A stretch of 47,893 nt of DNA, taken from NCBI GenBank assembly GCA_035713725.1, contig DASTMZ010000152.1, positions 1 to 47,893 of the forward strand, in the 5' to 3' direction. The DNA is from DASQPR01 sp035713725. GTDB taxonomy: Bacteria > Actinomycetota > Actinomycetes > Mycobacteriales > Micromonosporaceae. Shown here piece after piece: positions 32,843 to 40,889 of this stretch (positions are counted from its first letter, which is position 1; the number at the start of each line of letters is the position of its first letter). Both the position numbers and the translations under genes were made by a program. The notes beneath the pieces were generated by a model. The model did not search any database and was not told the origin of the DNA. It saw only the letters and a program-made list of their open reading frames with translations.

Positions 32843-33586
32843 TCACGCCGTCGGGCCGGGCTCGCCGCCGGACTGACCCGGTGGCGGCGGAGGCTGCTGC
32901 CCGGGTGTTGGGGGCTCCTGCCCCGGGGTGCCCGGCGCCGGCCCGGTGGCCGGGTAGGTCGGGTAACTGGGGTAGCTCTCGTACGGCGGCGCCGCGCCCG
33001 GGTAGGCCGGCGTGACGAGGGGCTGCTTCATCGATCGGAAGAACGCGCTCGACGCCGGCAGGGCCAGCAGGATGATCACGGCGATGAGCAGGAGAAGCGC
33101 GATGACATCCACGGTGACGGTGATCGCGTGCGGCGCTCCGGCGGTGGCATCGGTGACACGTTGCGCAGCCACATGTTCTTGTGGATCGGTGCCCCCGGAA
33201 TTGAACCGGTTCGAGAGCGCACCTGAGCCCAGGCCGATCAGCAGGCAGAGCACGCCCAGCCCGGAGACCACCCACGTCGCGATGCGCATCGCGTTCGAAC
33301 CGCGAAGCACGAACGCGGCGAACATCACGAACAGCGCGGCGAGCAGCACGTAGATGACGATCAGGACGATCGTGACCACGCGGATCGCGGTGACCGTGTC
33401 GGGGCCGTTTTCGAAACCGCGGTACGCATCCGTCGCCGCGTTCACCACACGCGAATACGTGGCAATCATGACGATCACGTTCACGAGGATCAGACCCGCG
33501 TTGGCGAACAGCAGATACGCCGTCGTCGTGACGGTGTTGGGTCGGGCACGTGGTCCGACCTGGGCCTCCGGATACCCGTAGCTCAT
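32843..33586 (-). CDS. Four-helix membrane protein with Pro/Tyr-rich tail, related to the kinase membrane domain
   Basis: A 247-residue protein with four hydrophobic segments (AYLLFANAGLILVNVIVMIA; VTIVLIVIYVLLAALFVMFAAFVL; IATWVVSGLGVLCLLIGLG; ITVTVDVIALLLLIAVIILLAL) and a cytoplasmic tail rich in YPS/YPT/PGQ. The end of the fourth helix, LPASSAFFRSM, matches LRPSSAYFRAM in the C-terminal domain of the kinase encoded upstream, and the helix order agrees, so the two are paralogous domains. The N-terminus is soluble. AGGGG precedes the ATG. The 69-bp gap to the kinase gene suggests one operon. Function unknown; a partner or substrate of the kinase is inferred. Confidence 0.75.
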   Translation of the reverse strand: MSYGYPEAQVGPRARPNTVTTTAYLLFANAGLILVNVIVMIATYSRVVNAATDAYRGFENGPDTVTAIRVVTIVLIVIYVLLAALFVMFAAFVLRGSNAMRIATWVVSGLGVLCLLIGLGSGALSNRFNSGGTDPQEHVAAQRVTDATAGAPHAITVTVDVIALLLLIAVIILLALPASSAFFRSMKQPLVTPAYPGAAPPYESYPSYPTYPATGPAPGTPGQEPPTPGQQPPPPPGQSGGEPGPTA

Positions 33587-33655
33587 GCGCGTCCCCTCTG
33601 GTTGGTCAAATCGCGACCGCCTTCGGTCGCCGGAACGGACGAACGCAATGGCGGC

Positions 33656-35374
33656 TCATCTCGGTGTCACTCGCCGCATCGCGGCCATGGCACGGAAGTA
33701 GGCGCTCGACGGTCGCAACGACATCGTCACCGCGGCCCCGATCAGCGCCGCGATCCCGAGCACGGCGACGGTCGCGTTCATCGCCGTGAGCCACACAGGA
33801 TAGCCGCTGCCGAAATGAACGCGCGCGGCGTCGATCACCGCCTGGTTCGACGTCGTGAACTCGTCGGTCGGCGGCGTGAACAAGGTAACGCCGACAAATG
33901 GGACGACGCAGCACAGCAGGTTCAGCACGATGAAGATCCAGCCGAGCACGCGACCGACCGGATGACCGCGCCCGATCGGTCGGCTGAGCAGCAGGGCACC
34001 GACCACCTGGGCAACGATCGCGAAACCCACGAAGACCATGCCCAGCGCGGGCTCCGCCGAGCCGGTGGTGATCCCGTCGTACGCCGCGCTCCAGGCCGTC
34101 GAGATCTGGTGGTACGCAACGATGTAGAGCAGCAGCAAGATCCCGGAGAGTACGGCGGTCAGACGCAGCAGCCGGGACGCCGCCAACAGAGTTCCGGGCG
34201 GCGCGCCGGGCGGGTATTGGGGCGGCCACGCGACGGGTACGCCGGGCCGGCCGCCACCCCGCGGTCGCGCCGGCATCGGATAGCCAGTGGGATGGCTGCC
34301 CGGGTACGCCACCAACGGGTACGACGGCGGGTACCCGGGTGGTGGCCCGGCCGGCGGTGGCTGCGGTATCACGGCCGGCCGGTGCTGGTACGGCGACGGC
34401 GTCGAGTGTGGCGGCGCGACCTGCGAGTTGACCGGTCCGCTGGCCGGCGTCGGCTGCGGCGGCCGCGGCTGCGGCGTCACCGGAGCCGCGCCCGACACGG
34501 CTGCACCGGGAACCGCACCCGCGGCCAACTCGCGTGCGATTTCGTCGAGCGCGCGTCGTACGTCGGCGGCGCTCGCCGGGCGGCCGTCCGGCGCTTTGGC
34601 TAGCATCCGGTCGATCAGCACCTCGAGTTCCACCGGCGCGAACGGTGCATAGGTCCGCACCCTGGCCGGCGATGCGTACTGGTGCGCCGCCATCCATTGC
34701 AACGGCGTCTCGGCCTGGTACGGCGACCGCCCAGCGACCAACTCGAACAGCATGCATCCAAGCGAATACAGATCCGAGCGCGGATCGACGGGTCCGGCAC
34801 CCATCTGCTCCGGCGACGTATATCGCAAAGTGCCGAGATACATGCCGGTCTGCGTGATGCGCGACCGATCGGCGACGCGAGCTATGCCGAAGTCCACGAT
34901 CTTGACGTGACCGTCCGCGTCGGCGTTCATCACGTTCGCCGGCTTGAGATCGCGGTGAATGAGGCCAGCGGCGTGTGCCGCGGCCAGTCCCGCCGCGACC
35001 TGCGTGCCGATCGACACCACCCGGGACGGATCGAGCGGGCCAACGCCGGCCGCTTCGCGCGCAGCGAGTTCGTCCTCGAGCGAGCCACCGCCGATCAGCT
35101 CCATCACGAGATACGCCGTGCCGTTCTCCACGCCGTAGTCGTGCGCCGTGACGATGTTCGGGTGGTTCAGCCCGGCGACCGCGCGGGCCTCCCGTTCGAA
35201 ACGTTCGGCGATCTCCTCGCGCGTGCCCGGACGCGCGGTATCCAACGTGATCAGCTTGACGGCGACGTCGCGACCGAGCGTGCGGTCGTGGGCGCGCCAC
35301 ACCGTGCCGAAGCCGCCGTGGCCGAGGCTCGTCAGCAGTTCGTATCGACCGCCGAGCAGCGTCCCGACCGACAT
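33656..35374 (-). CDS. Membrane-anchored Ser/Thr protein kinase
   Basis: A 572-residue Hanks-type kinase. Residues 11-275 hold the kinase: LGHGGFGTVW, Lys40 (VAVK), HRDLKPANVM (Asp142), DFG at 161-163, GTLRYTSPEQ (activation loop end) and DLYSLGCMLFEL. Residues 290-400 are Pro/Gln/Tyr-rich. The C-terminal part has four hydrophobic segments in place of the usual single helix and PASTA domains. The ATG at 35374 follows GGAGG. It leads an operon with a membrane protein that shares its C-terminal domain and an SDR. It phosphorylates proteins on the cytoplasmic side; the sensed signal may involve the four-helix domain. Confidence 0.92.
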   Translation of the reverse strand: MSVGTLLGGRYELLTSLGHGGFGTVWRAHDRTLGRDVAVKLITLDTARPGTREEIAERFEREARAVAGLNHPNIVTAHDYGVENGTAYLVMELIGGGSLEDELAAREAAGVGPLDPSRVVSIGTQVAAGLAAAHAAGLIHRDLKPANVMNADADGHVKIVDFGIARVADRSRITQTGMYLGTLRYTSPEQMGAGPVDPRSDLYSLGCMLFELVAGRSPYQAETPLQWMAAHQYASPARVRTYAPFAPVELEVLIDRMLAKAPDGRPASAADVRRALDEIARELAAGAVPGAAVSGAAPVTPQPRPPQPTPASGPVNSQVAPPHSTPSPYQHRPAVIPQPPPAGPPPGYPPSYPLVAYPGSHPTGYPMPARPRGGGRPGVPVAWPPQYPPGAPPGTLLAASRLLRLTAVLSGILLLLYIVAYHQISTAWSAAYDGITTGSAEPALGMVFVGFAIVAQVVGALLLSRPIGRGHPVGRVLGWIFIVLNLLCCVVPFVGVTLFTPPTDEFTTSNQAVIDAARVHFGSGYPVWLTAMNATVAVLGIAALIGAAVTMSLRPSSAYFRAMAAMRRVTPR

Positions 35375-35486
35375 CGACCTCCACCCTCCGGCAACAGCAC
35401 GAACAGACTCGCCCGCACCGCAGACGGCGTCAAGGCCGAAGGGGATCGCCGAGCCGTGCGAGTCTCGCACGGCCCGGCGACGGTGA

Positions 35487-38093
35487 TCAGCTCGCGCTGG
35501 CCGACTCGAGCGCGGCCATCACGCTCAGGCCGTCCGCCGCGGTGTCGACGATGACGTGGTCGCCGTCCCGGATCTCGCCGGCCAGCAACGCCTTCGCGAG
35601 GCTGTCGCCGATCGCCGACTGGACGAGCCGGCGCAGCGGACGCGCTCCATACACGGGATCGAATCCGTTAGTGGCGAGCCACTCCTTGGCGCGGTTGGTG
35701 ACCTCCAGCGTGAGCCGCCGGTCGGCGAGCCGGCGCGCCATGGCGGCGAGCTGGATGCCGACGATCGACTTGAGCTGTGTCACGTCGAGCGCGTGGAACA
35801 CGACGACGTCGTCGAGCCGGTTAAGGAACTCCGGCTTGAAGTGCGCGTCCACGGCGTTCAACACGGACTGGCGCCGCTGCTCGTCGGTCATCGAAGGGTC
35901 GCTGAGCGCGGACGTGCCGAGGTTCGACGTCAGGATCAGGATGGTGTTGCGGAAGTCGACCGTACGGCCCTGCCCGTCGGTCAACCGACCGTCGTCGAGC
36001 ACCTGCAACAGCACGTCGAAGACATCCGGGTGCGCCTTCTCGACCTCGTCCAGCAAGATCACCGAGTACGGCCGCCGGCGTACCGCCTCGGTCAGCTGAC
36101 CGCCTTGTTCGTAACCGACGTAGCCGGGCGGCGCGCCGACCAGCCGGGCCACCGAGTGCTTCTCGGCATACTCGCTCATGTCGATGCGTACGATCGCCCG
36201 CTCGTCGTCGAACAGGAACTCGGCGAGCGCCTTCGCCAGCTCGGTCTTGCCGACACCGGTCGGGCCGAGGAAGAGGAAGCTGCCTGTCGGGCGGTCCGGG
36301 TCGGCGACGCCGGCGCGTGCCCGACGCACCGCGTCGGACACCGTGATGACGGCCTCGTCCTGCCCGACGACGCGGGCCCGCAGCGATTCCTCCATGCGCA
36401 GCAGCTTTGCGGTCTCGCCTTCCATGAGACGGCCGGCCGGAATGCCCGTCCACGACGACACGACGGCCGCCACATCGTCGGCGCCGACCTCTTCCTTGAG
36501 CATCGCGCCATTGGACTGGATCGCGGCGAGCTCCGCCGTTGCCTGGGTCAGCGTGCCCTCGAGCTCCGGGATCTTGCCGTACCGCAATTCGGCGGCACGA
36601 CCCAGGTCGGCGTCGCGCTCCGCGCGTTCCGCCTCGCCGCGCAGCGTTTCGAGGCGTTCCTTCGCCTCCGAGATCGCCTGGATGTGTTGCTTCTCGTTGC
36701 GCCACCGCTCGGACAGCGCCGACAGCTGCTCCCGCCGGTCGGCCAGCTCGCGGCGCAGCCGATCCAGCCGCTCCGCCGATGCCGGGTCGGGCTCCTTCTC
36801 CAGCGCCATCTCCTCGATTTCGAGGCGGCGTACCGACCGCTCGATCTCGTCGACCTCGACGGGCCGTGAGTCGATCTCCATGCGCAACCGCGATGCGGCC
36901 TCGTCGATGAGGTCGATCGCCTTGTCCGGCAGGAACCGGTCGGCGATGTAGCGGTCCGACAACGCGGCGCTGGCCACCAGTGCGGCGTCCGTGATGCGTA
37001 CGCCGTGGTGCACCTCGTAGCGCTCCTTGAGTCCACGCAGGATTCCGATGGTGTCTTCGACCGTCGGCTCGCCGACCAACACCGGCTGGAAGCGCCGCTC
37101 CAGCGCCGCGTCCTTTTCGATGTTGTCGCGGTATTCGTCCAGCGTGGTCGCGCCGACCATGCGCAGCTCACCGCGCGCCAACATGGGCTTGAGCATGTTG
37201 CCGGCGTCCATCGAACCCTCGCCCTTGCCGGCGCCGACGACCGTGTGCAGCTCGTCGAGGAACGTGATGATCTGGCCGGCCGAACCCTGGATCTCCTCCA
37301 GGACGGACTTGAGCCGCTCCTCGAACTGGCCGCGATATTGCGCACCGGCCACCATCGCACCGAGGTCGAGGCTCACGAGTCGCTTGTCGCGCAACGATTC
37401 CGGCACATCACCCGCGACGATCCGCTGGGCCAGTCCCTCGACGATCGCCGTCTTGCCGACGCCGGGTTCGCCGATCAGGACCGGGTTGTTCTTGGTACGC
37501 CGGGACAGCACCTGAATCACGCGCCGGATCTCCGCATCGCGCCCGATCACCGGGTCGACCTTGCCGTCGCGCGCCTTGGAGGTGAGGTCCACGCTGTACT
37601 TCTCGAGCGCTTGGTACTGCTGCTCCGGATCGGCCGACGTGACGCGACGGTTGCCGCCGCGGATCTCGGGGAACGCCGCGACCAGTGCATCCTCGGTGGC
37701 GCCGACGCTCTTGAGCGCGTCCGCAACCGCGCCGCCAGCGCGTGCCAACCCGGCGAGTAGGTGCTCGGTCGACACGTACTCGTCGCCGAGCGGCCGCGCC
37801 ACCGCCTCCGCGGCGTTCAGCGCGTTGACCAGTTCGCGGGCCAGACTCGGCTCGGCGACGCTCGCTCCGGTGGCCGCCGGCAGGCGTTCGACGGCGTGTA
37901 CGGCTTGGCGCCGTACGTCTGCCGGATTCGCCCCGACCGCGCGCAGCAACGCGGGCGCGGTGGAGTTGCCGGTATCAAGCAGGGCGAGCAGCAGATGCCA
38001 CGTCTCGACGGTGGCGTGGCCGCGTTGCTGCGCCATCGCGACGGCAGCAGCGACGACCTCACGGCTCTTGGTGGTCAGGCGCTCGGCGTTCAA
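35487..38093 (-). CDS. clpB: Disaggregase ClpB
   Basis: An 868-residue AAA+ chaperone that works with DnaK to rescue aggregates. N-domain to about 150 (two Clp repeats), NBD1 with Walker A GEPGVGKT at 208-215 and a Walker B near LDELHT, the coiled-coil middle domain with RRLEIEEMALEKE, NBD2 with GPTGVGKTELAK and DEVEKAHPDVFD, and a closing C-terminal domain. I chose TTG at 38093, giving MNAERLTTKSRE, the family start; GAGGAG lies six to seven bases upstream. Residues encoded before it do not fit the family. A HAIR element 44 bases upstream places it under HspR. Confidence 0.96.
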   Translation of the reverse strand: MNAERLTTKSREVVAAAVAMAQQRGHATVETWHLLLALLDTGNSTAPALLRAVGANPADVRRQAVHAVERLPAATGASVAEPSLARELVNALNAAEAVARPLGDEYVSTEHLLAGLARAGGAVADALKSVGATEDALVAAFPEIRGGNRRVTSADPEQQYQALEKYSVDLTSKARDGKVDPVIGRDAEIRRVIQVLSRRTKNNPVLIGEPGVGKTAIVEGLAQRIVAGDVPESLRDKRLVSLDLGAMVAGAQYRGQFEERLKSVLEEIQGSAGQIITFLDELHTVVGAGKGEGSMDAGNMLKPMLARGELRMVGATTLDEYRDNIEKDAALERRFQPVLVGEPTVEDTIGILRGLKERYEVHHGVRITDAALVASAALSDRYIADRFLPDKAIDLIDEAASRLRMEIDSRPVEVDEIERSVRRLEIEEMALEKEPDPASAERLDRLRRELADRREQLSALSERWRNEKQHIQAISEAKERLETLRGEAERAERDADLGRAAELRYGKIPELEGTLTQATAELAAIQSNGAMLKEEVGADDVAAVVSSWTGIPAGRLMEGETAKLLRMEESLRARVVGQDEAVITVSDAVRRARAGVADPDRPTGSFLFLGPTGVGKTELAKALAEFLFDDERAIVRIDMSEYAEKHSVARLVGAPPGYVGYEQGGQLTEAVRRRPYSVILLDEVEKAHPDVFDVLLQVLDDGRLTDGQGRTVDFRNTILILTSNLGTSALSDPSMTDEQRRQSVLNAVDAHFKPEFLNRLDDVVVFHALDVTQLKSIVGIQLAAMARRLADRRLTLEVTNRAKEWLATNGFDPVYGARPLRRLVQSAIGDSLAKALLAGEIRDGDHVIVDTAADGLSVMAALESASAS

Positions 38094-38136
38094 TCGTTCT
38101 CCTCGGGTGATGCCTTGGACCACGGGCTAGGCCGGG

Positions 38137-38157
38137 GTTGAGTCTACTCGACTCAAG
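38137..38157. promoter_or_regulatory. HAIR operator (HspR binding site) of clpB
   Basis: The sequence reads G-TTGAGT-ctactcg-ACTCAA-G, an inverted repeat with a 7-base centre that fits CTTGAGT-N7-ACTCAAG, the HspR-associated inverted repeat of actinobacteria, with one mismatch at the left end. It lies 44-64 bases upstream of the clpB start, where HspR represses clpB and dnaK in other actinomycetes. No hspR gene is in the window. Confidence 0.9.
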
Positions 38158-38272
38158 TTTCGAACGCTCGTGCCCGAGACAGGATTCCCGGGCTCGCTTC
38201 TCGCTTCTTCGGTCCGACCCGGGTCGCGGCGGCGATTCCAAGATCGGCGAGGAACAGCGGTAGCGTGCAGTC

Positions 38273-38665
38273 GTGGTCGAACGGATCAACCCGCCGTCGC
38301 TCGCGTCACCGTCCGGCTTCAGCCATGCGGTGCGCGCCACCGGGACGACCGTGCACCTGGCCGGCCAGACGGGTCTGGACGGCACCGGGCACATCGTGCC
38401 GGGCGGCCTCGTCGCCCAATTCGAGCAGGCGCTGTCCAACCTCGTCACTGCGCTGGGCGCCGCCGGGGGCACGCCGGACCAGCTGGTACGGGTCACGATC
38501 TTCATCGTCGACGTACCCGCCTATAAGGTCGCGTCCGCCGAGATCGGCGCGGTCTGGCGGCATTTCGTCGGGCGCGACTACCCAGCGATGGCCGCGGTCG
38601 GTGTGGCCCGGCTCTGGGACGACGACGCATTGGTGGAGGTCGACGGCGTCGCGGTGTTGTCGTAG
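38273..38665 (+). CDS. RidA family protein
   Basis: A 130-residue RidA/YjgF-like deaminase or binding protein. Seen: VHLAGQTGLDGTGHIVPGG, LSNLVTALGAAGGTPDQLVRVTIFIVD and YPAMAAVGVARLW...LVEVDGVAVL, in which VARL takes the place of the arginine-containing loop needed for enamine/imine hydrolysis. GTG start with a weak Shine-Dalgarno. RidA genes often accompany CoA-dependent aminobenzoate clusters; here such a cluster starts about 1.2 kb on, so a link is possible. A 14-bp tandem array begins two bases after the stop. Confidence 0.85.
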   Translation: MVERINPPSLASPSGFSHAVRATGTTVHLAGQTGLDGTGHIVPGGLVAQFEQALSNLVTALGAAGGTPDQLVRVTIFIVDVPAYKVASAEIGAVWRHFVGRDYPAMAAVGVARLWDDDALVEVDGVAVLS

Positions 38666-38667
38666 CC

Positions 38668-38737
38668 CGGTTGTGGTGGGCCGGTTGTGGTGGGCCGGTC
38701 GTGGTGGGCCGGTCGTGGTGGGCCGGTTGTGGTGGGC
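38668..38737. repeat. 14-bp tandem repeat array, 5 copies
   Basis: Five contiguous units of CGGTYGTGGTGGGC (Y is T, T, C, C, T) start two bases after the TAG of the RidA gene. Period and placement match the array at 23955-24030, though the units differ. Confidence 0.9.
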
Positions 38738-38864
38738 CGCTGACCGGTGGCGCGCGTGCCGATCGCGCGATCGCGCCGTATAGCCTCGAAGTGCGCGCAT
38801 GGTCGATGTGTACGCCGGACGCGCGGTGAAGGCAGACCACAGTCGAGCCGGGAAGGATCAGCCG

Positions 38865-39803
38865 ATGCCGGACGCACACGAGCTGTACGAACTGGCCGGT
38901 GACCTGGCACAACTCGACCGACCGGTGCTCGTACAGGCGATGACCGGCTTCGTTGACGCGGGCGGCGCGACACGCTTGGCGCGCGACCAGATGTTGGCCG
39001 CCGACAACACCGAACTGTTCGCCCGCTTCGACATCGACGCGTTGCTTGACTACCGATCCCGCCGGCCCACCATGCAGTTCGTCGAGGACCACTGGGAGAG
39101 CTACGAGGAGCCGCAGCTTGCCATCTTCCGCGCCGTCGACCAGCAGGGCACACCGTTCCTGCTGCTCACCGGTCCGGAACCGGATCTGTCCTGGGAACGG
39201 TTCACCGCGGCGGTCATCGGCATCGTGGAGCGCGTCGGCGTTCGGCTCACCGTCGGCTTCAACTCCATCCCGATGGCGGTCCCACACACCCGACCGACCG
39301 GCGTGACCGCACACGCGTCCCGCCACGAACTCATCGCCGGCTACGAACCGTGGTTGCAACGCGTACAAGTGCCGGGGAGCGCCGGTCATCTCTTGGAATA
39401 CCGGCTCGGCCAACAGGGACACGACGCGATGGGATTTGCCGTCCATGTGCCGCATTACCTTGCGCAGACCGAATTTCCGCCGGCCGCCGAGCAGCTGATC
39501 ACGTCGCTGTCGCGCTCGACCGGGCTACTGCTGGCCACCGAAGCGTTGCGTACCTCGGGTGCCGAGGTACGCGCCGAGGTGGATCGGCAGATCGCCGAGA
39601 ACCCGGAGGCGGTTGCGCTCGTCGAGTCACTCGAGACGCAATACGACACGTACCTGCGCGGCCGCGCGACCGGCAACCTCCTGGCCGCGAGCGGTCCGCT
39701 GCCGACTGCCGAGGAGCTTGGCGCCGAGCTCGAACGCTTCCTGGCCAATCAAACGAACCCGCCCGGGCCGCCGAACCCGCCGGGCGATCAGCCGAATCAG
39801 TAG
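38865..39803 (+). CDS. PAC2 family (proteasome assembly chaperone-like) protein
   Basis: A 312-residue PAC2-type protein like mycobacterial Rv2125. Seen: LVQAMTGFVDAGGATRLARDQ, a DALLDYRSRRPTMQFVEDHW segment, LLLTGPEPDLSWERF, GFNSIPMAVPHTRPTGVTAHAS and GLPH-like VHVPHYLAQTEFPPAAEQL. The family is related to eukaryotic proteasome chaperones, but its bacterial role is not settled. The C-terminus is Pro/Asn-rich. The ATG at 38865 has GGAAGGA seven bases upstream. The 14-bp array lies 127 bases before the start. Confidence 0.88.
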   Translation: MPDAHELYELAGDLAQLDRPVLVQAMTGFVDAGGATRLARDQMLAADNTELFARFDIDALLDYRSRRPTMQFVEDHWESYEEPQLAIFRAVDQQGTPFLLLTGPEPDLSWERFTAAVIGIVERVGVRLTVGFNSIPMAVPHTRPTGVTAHASRHELIAGYEPWLQRVQVPGSAGHLLEYRLGQQGHDAMGFAVHVPHYLAQTEFPPAAEQLITSLSRSTGLLLATEALRTSGAEVRAEVDRQIAENPEAVALVESLETQYDTYLRGRATGNLLAASGPLPTAEELGAELERFLANQTNPPGPPNPPGDQPNQ

Positions 39804-39822
39804 TCGCCATTACCGCGTGGCA

Positions 39823-40776
39823 TCAGATGCTGCGCTGCGCAACGGTCGCGACGAAGCGCTGCGCCGGCCCGGCGAGCGTGGCTTGAAGCGTCGAGAACGT
39901 GGCGCGCGCGGCATTGGCCGGCCAGTCCGCCGGCAACAACTCGACGGGTAGGCCCGGGTCGAGGTAAGGCAACCGCCGCCACGCGGTCAGCGCCCGTACC
40001 CAGGCCGCGAACGCCGCCGCGTCGCCGGGTCGGTTCGGCGCCCGACGCGTCCGAGCGCTGTCGCGTTCGCCGTCGTTGCCCCGGCGCCTGGCAACGGCAC
40101 CGGCGCCGGCGCCGGCGCGGTACGTCGTCGCGAAGTCCACATAGGCCGCTCGTACCGCGTCGAGGTCCCACCACCCGCGCGCGTGTTCGGCGATGTCACC
40201 GAACGCCAGGTACTCGGCCCGGAACAGATCGACGTACGGCGCCAAGTCGTGGCGGCGAAGCGAAGCCGCGGTCAACTCGTACCGGTGCGATGGCGCGACC
40301 CAGACCCCCGGCGCGCAGGCACCGAAGCCGTGCGCGGCAAGCTGGGTGCGCAGCGTGTGCCGTTTGGCTCGCTCGTGTTCGGGCACCGAGAAGATGGCGA
40401 GCACCCATCCGTCGGCGAGCCGCGGCTCGGCCGGCGCGAAGATGCGCGCATCGCCCTCGCCGAGAATCGCGTCGCCGGACTCCGACAACCCGTAGCCCGC
40501 CACGCCGCCACGGCGCTCCGCGACCAACAGCCCGCGTCGCTTCAGCCGAGAGATCGCCGAGCGCACCGCCGGTTCGTCGACGTCGAGTTCGGCGAGCAGC
40601 CGTACCAGGATCCACACCGGCAACCACCCGGCGCCGTCCGCGACGCCCGAGATGGATCGACCGCGACCACGTTCGGGCGTTCCACGCCCGTAGAGGCCGT
40701 AGATCGTGACGATCAGGGCCCTCGGCTGTGCGGCATCGGTGACGGGCGTCGGCACGCGCTCAACATATCGCGCCAT
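39823..40776 (-). CDS. PaaX family transcriptional regulator
   Basis: A 317-residue PaaX-like repressor. It has the winged-helix N-domain (PRALIVTIYGLY, LLAELDVDEPAVRSAISRLKRRGLL), the central WVLAIFSVPEHERAKRHTLRTQLAAHGFG segment and a C-terminal PaaX_C domain (AWRRLPYLDPGLP). PaaX proteins respond to aryl-CoA thioesters. It is divergent from the aryl-CoA ligase gene, with two 21-bp direct repeats between. A low-complexity insert (RAGAGAGAVARRR, encoded by GCCGGC repeats) is unusual. ATG at 40776; a GTG seven codons later is possible. It likely represses the ligase operon and is relieved by its aryl-CoA product; this is inference from place and family. Confidence 0.9.
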   Translation of the reverse strand: MARYVERVPTPVTDAAQPRALIVTIYGLYGRGTPERGRGRSISGVADGAGWLPVWILVRLLAELDVDEPAVRSAISRLKRRGLLVAERRGGVAGYGLSESGDAILGEGDARIFAPAEPRLADGWVLAIFSVPEHERAKRHTLRTQLAAHGFGACAPGVWVAPSHRYELTAASLRRHDLAPYVDLFRAEYLAFGDIAEHARGWWDLDAVRAAYVDFATTYRAGAGAGAVARRRGNDGERDSARTRRAPNRPGDAAAFAAWVRALTAWRRLPYLDPGLPVELLPADWPANAARATFSTLQATLAGPAQRFVATVAQRSI

Positions 40777-40832
40777 TGACTGCCGTCAAGAACGCGGAAT
40801 ACTGGCGAAGGTAGGCATCCGACGCGCCGAAC

Positions 40833-40874
40833 GTCGACCTCCGTTCGAGACCTGTCGACCTTCGTTCGATACCT
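40833..40874. promoter_or_regulatory. Two adjacent 21-bp direct repeats, putative PaaX operator
   Basis: GTCGACCTCCGTTCGAGACCT (40833-40853) and its copy at 40854-40874 agree at 19 of 21 bases and abut without a gap. A 21-bp period equals two helical turns, so two dimers would bind on one face. They sit in the 113-bp gap between the PaaX gene and the ligase, directly before the ligase's AAGGAG (40875-40880). Each copy contains GTCGAC and CGTTCGA. Confidence 0.6.
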
Positions 40875-40889
40875 AAGGAGCCACCCACG

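Noticed and set aside
40100..40130. GCCGGC microsatellite as a phase-variable repeat
   Set aside because: The hexamer keeps the reading frame and has few copies; it only encodes a Gly/Ala run in the PaaX-type protein.
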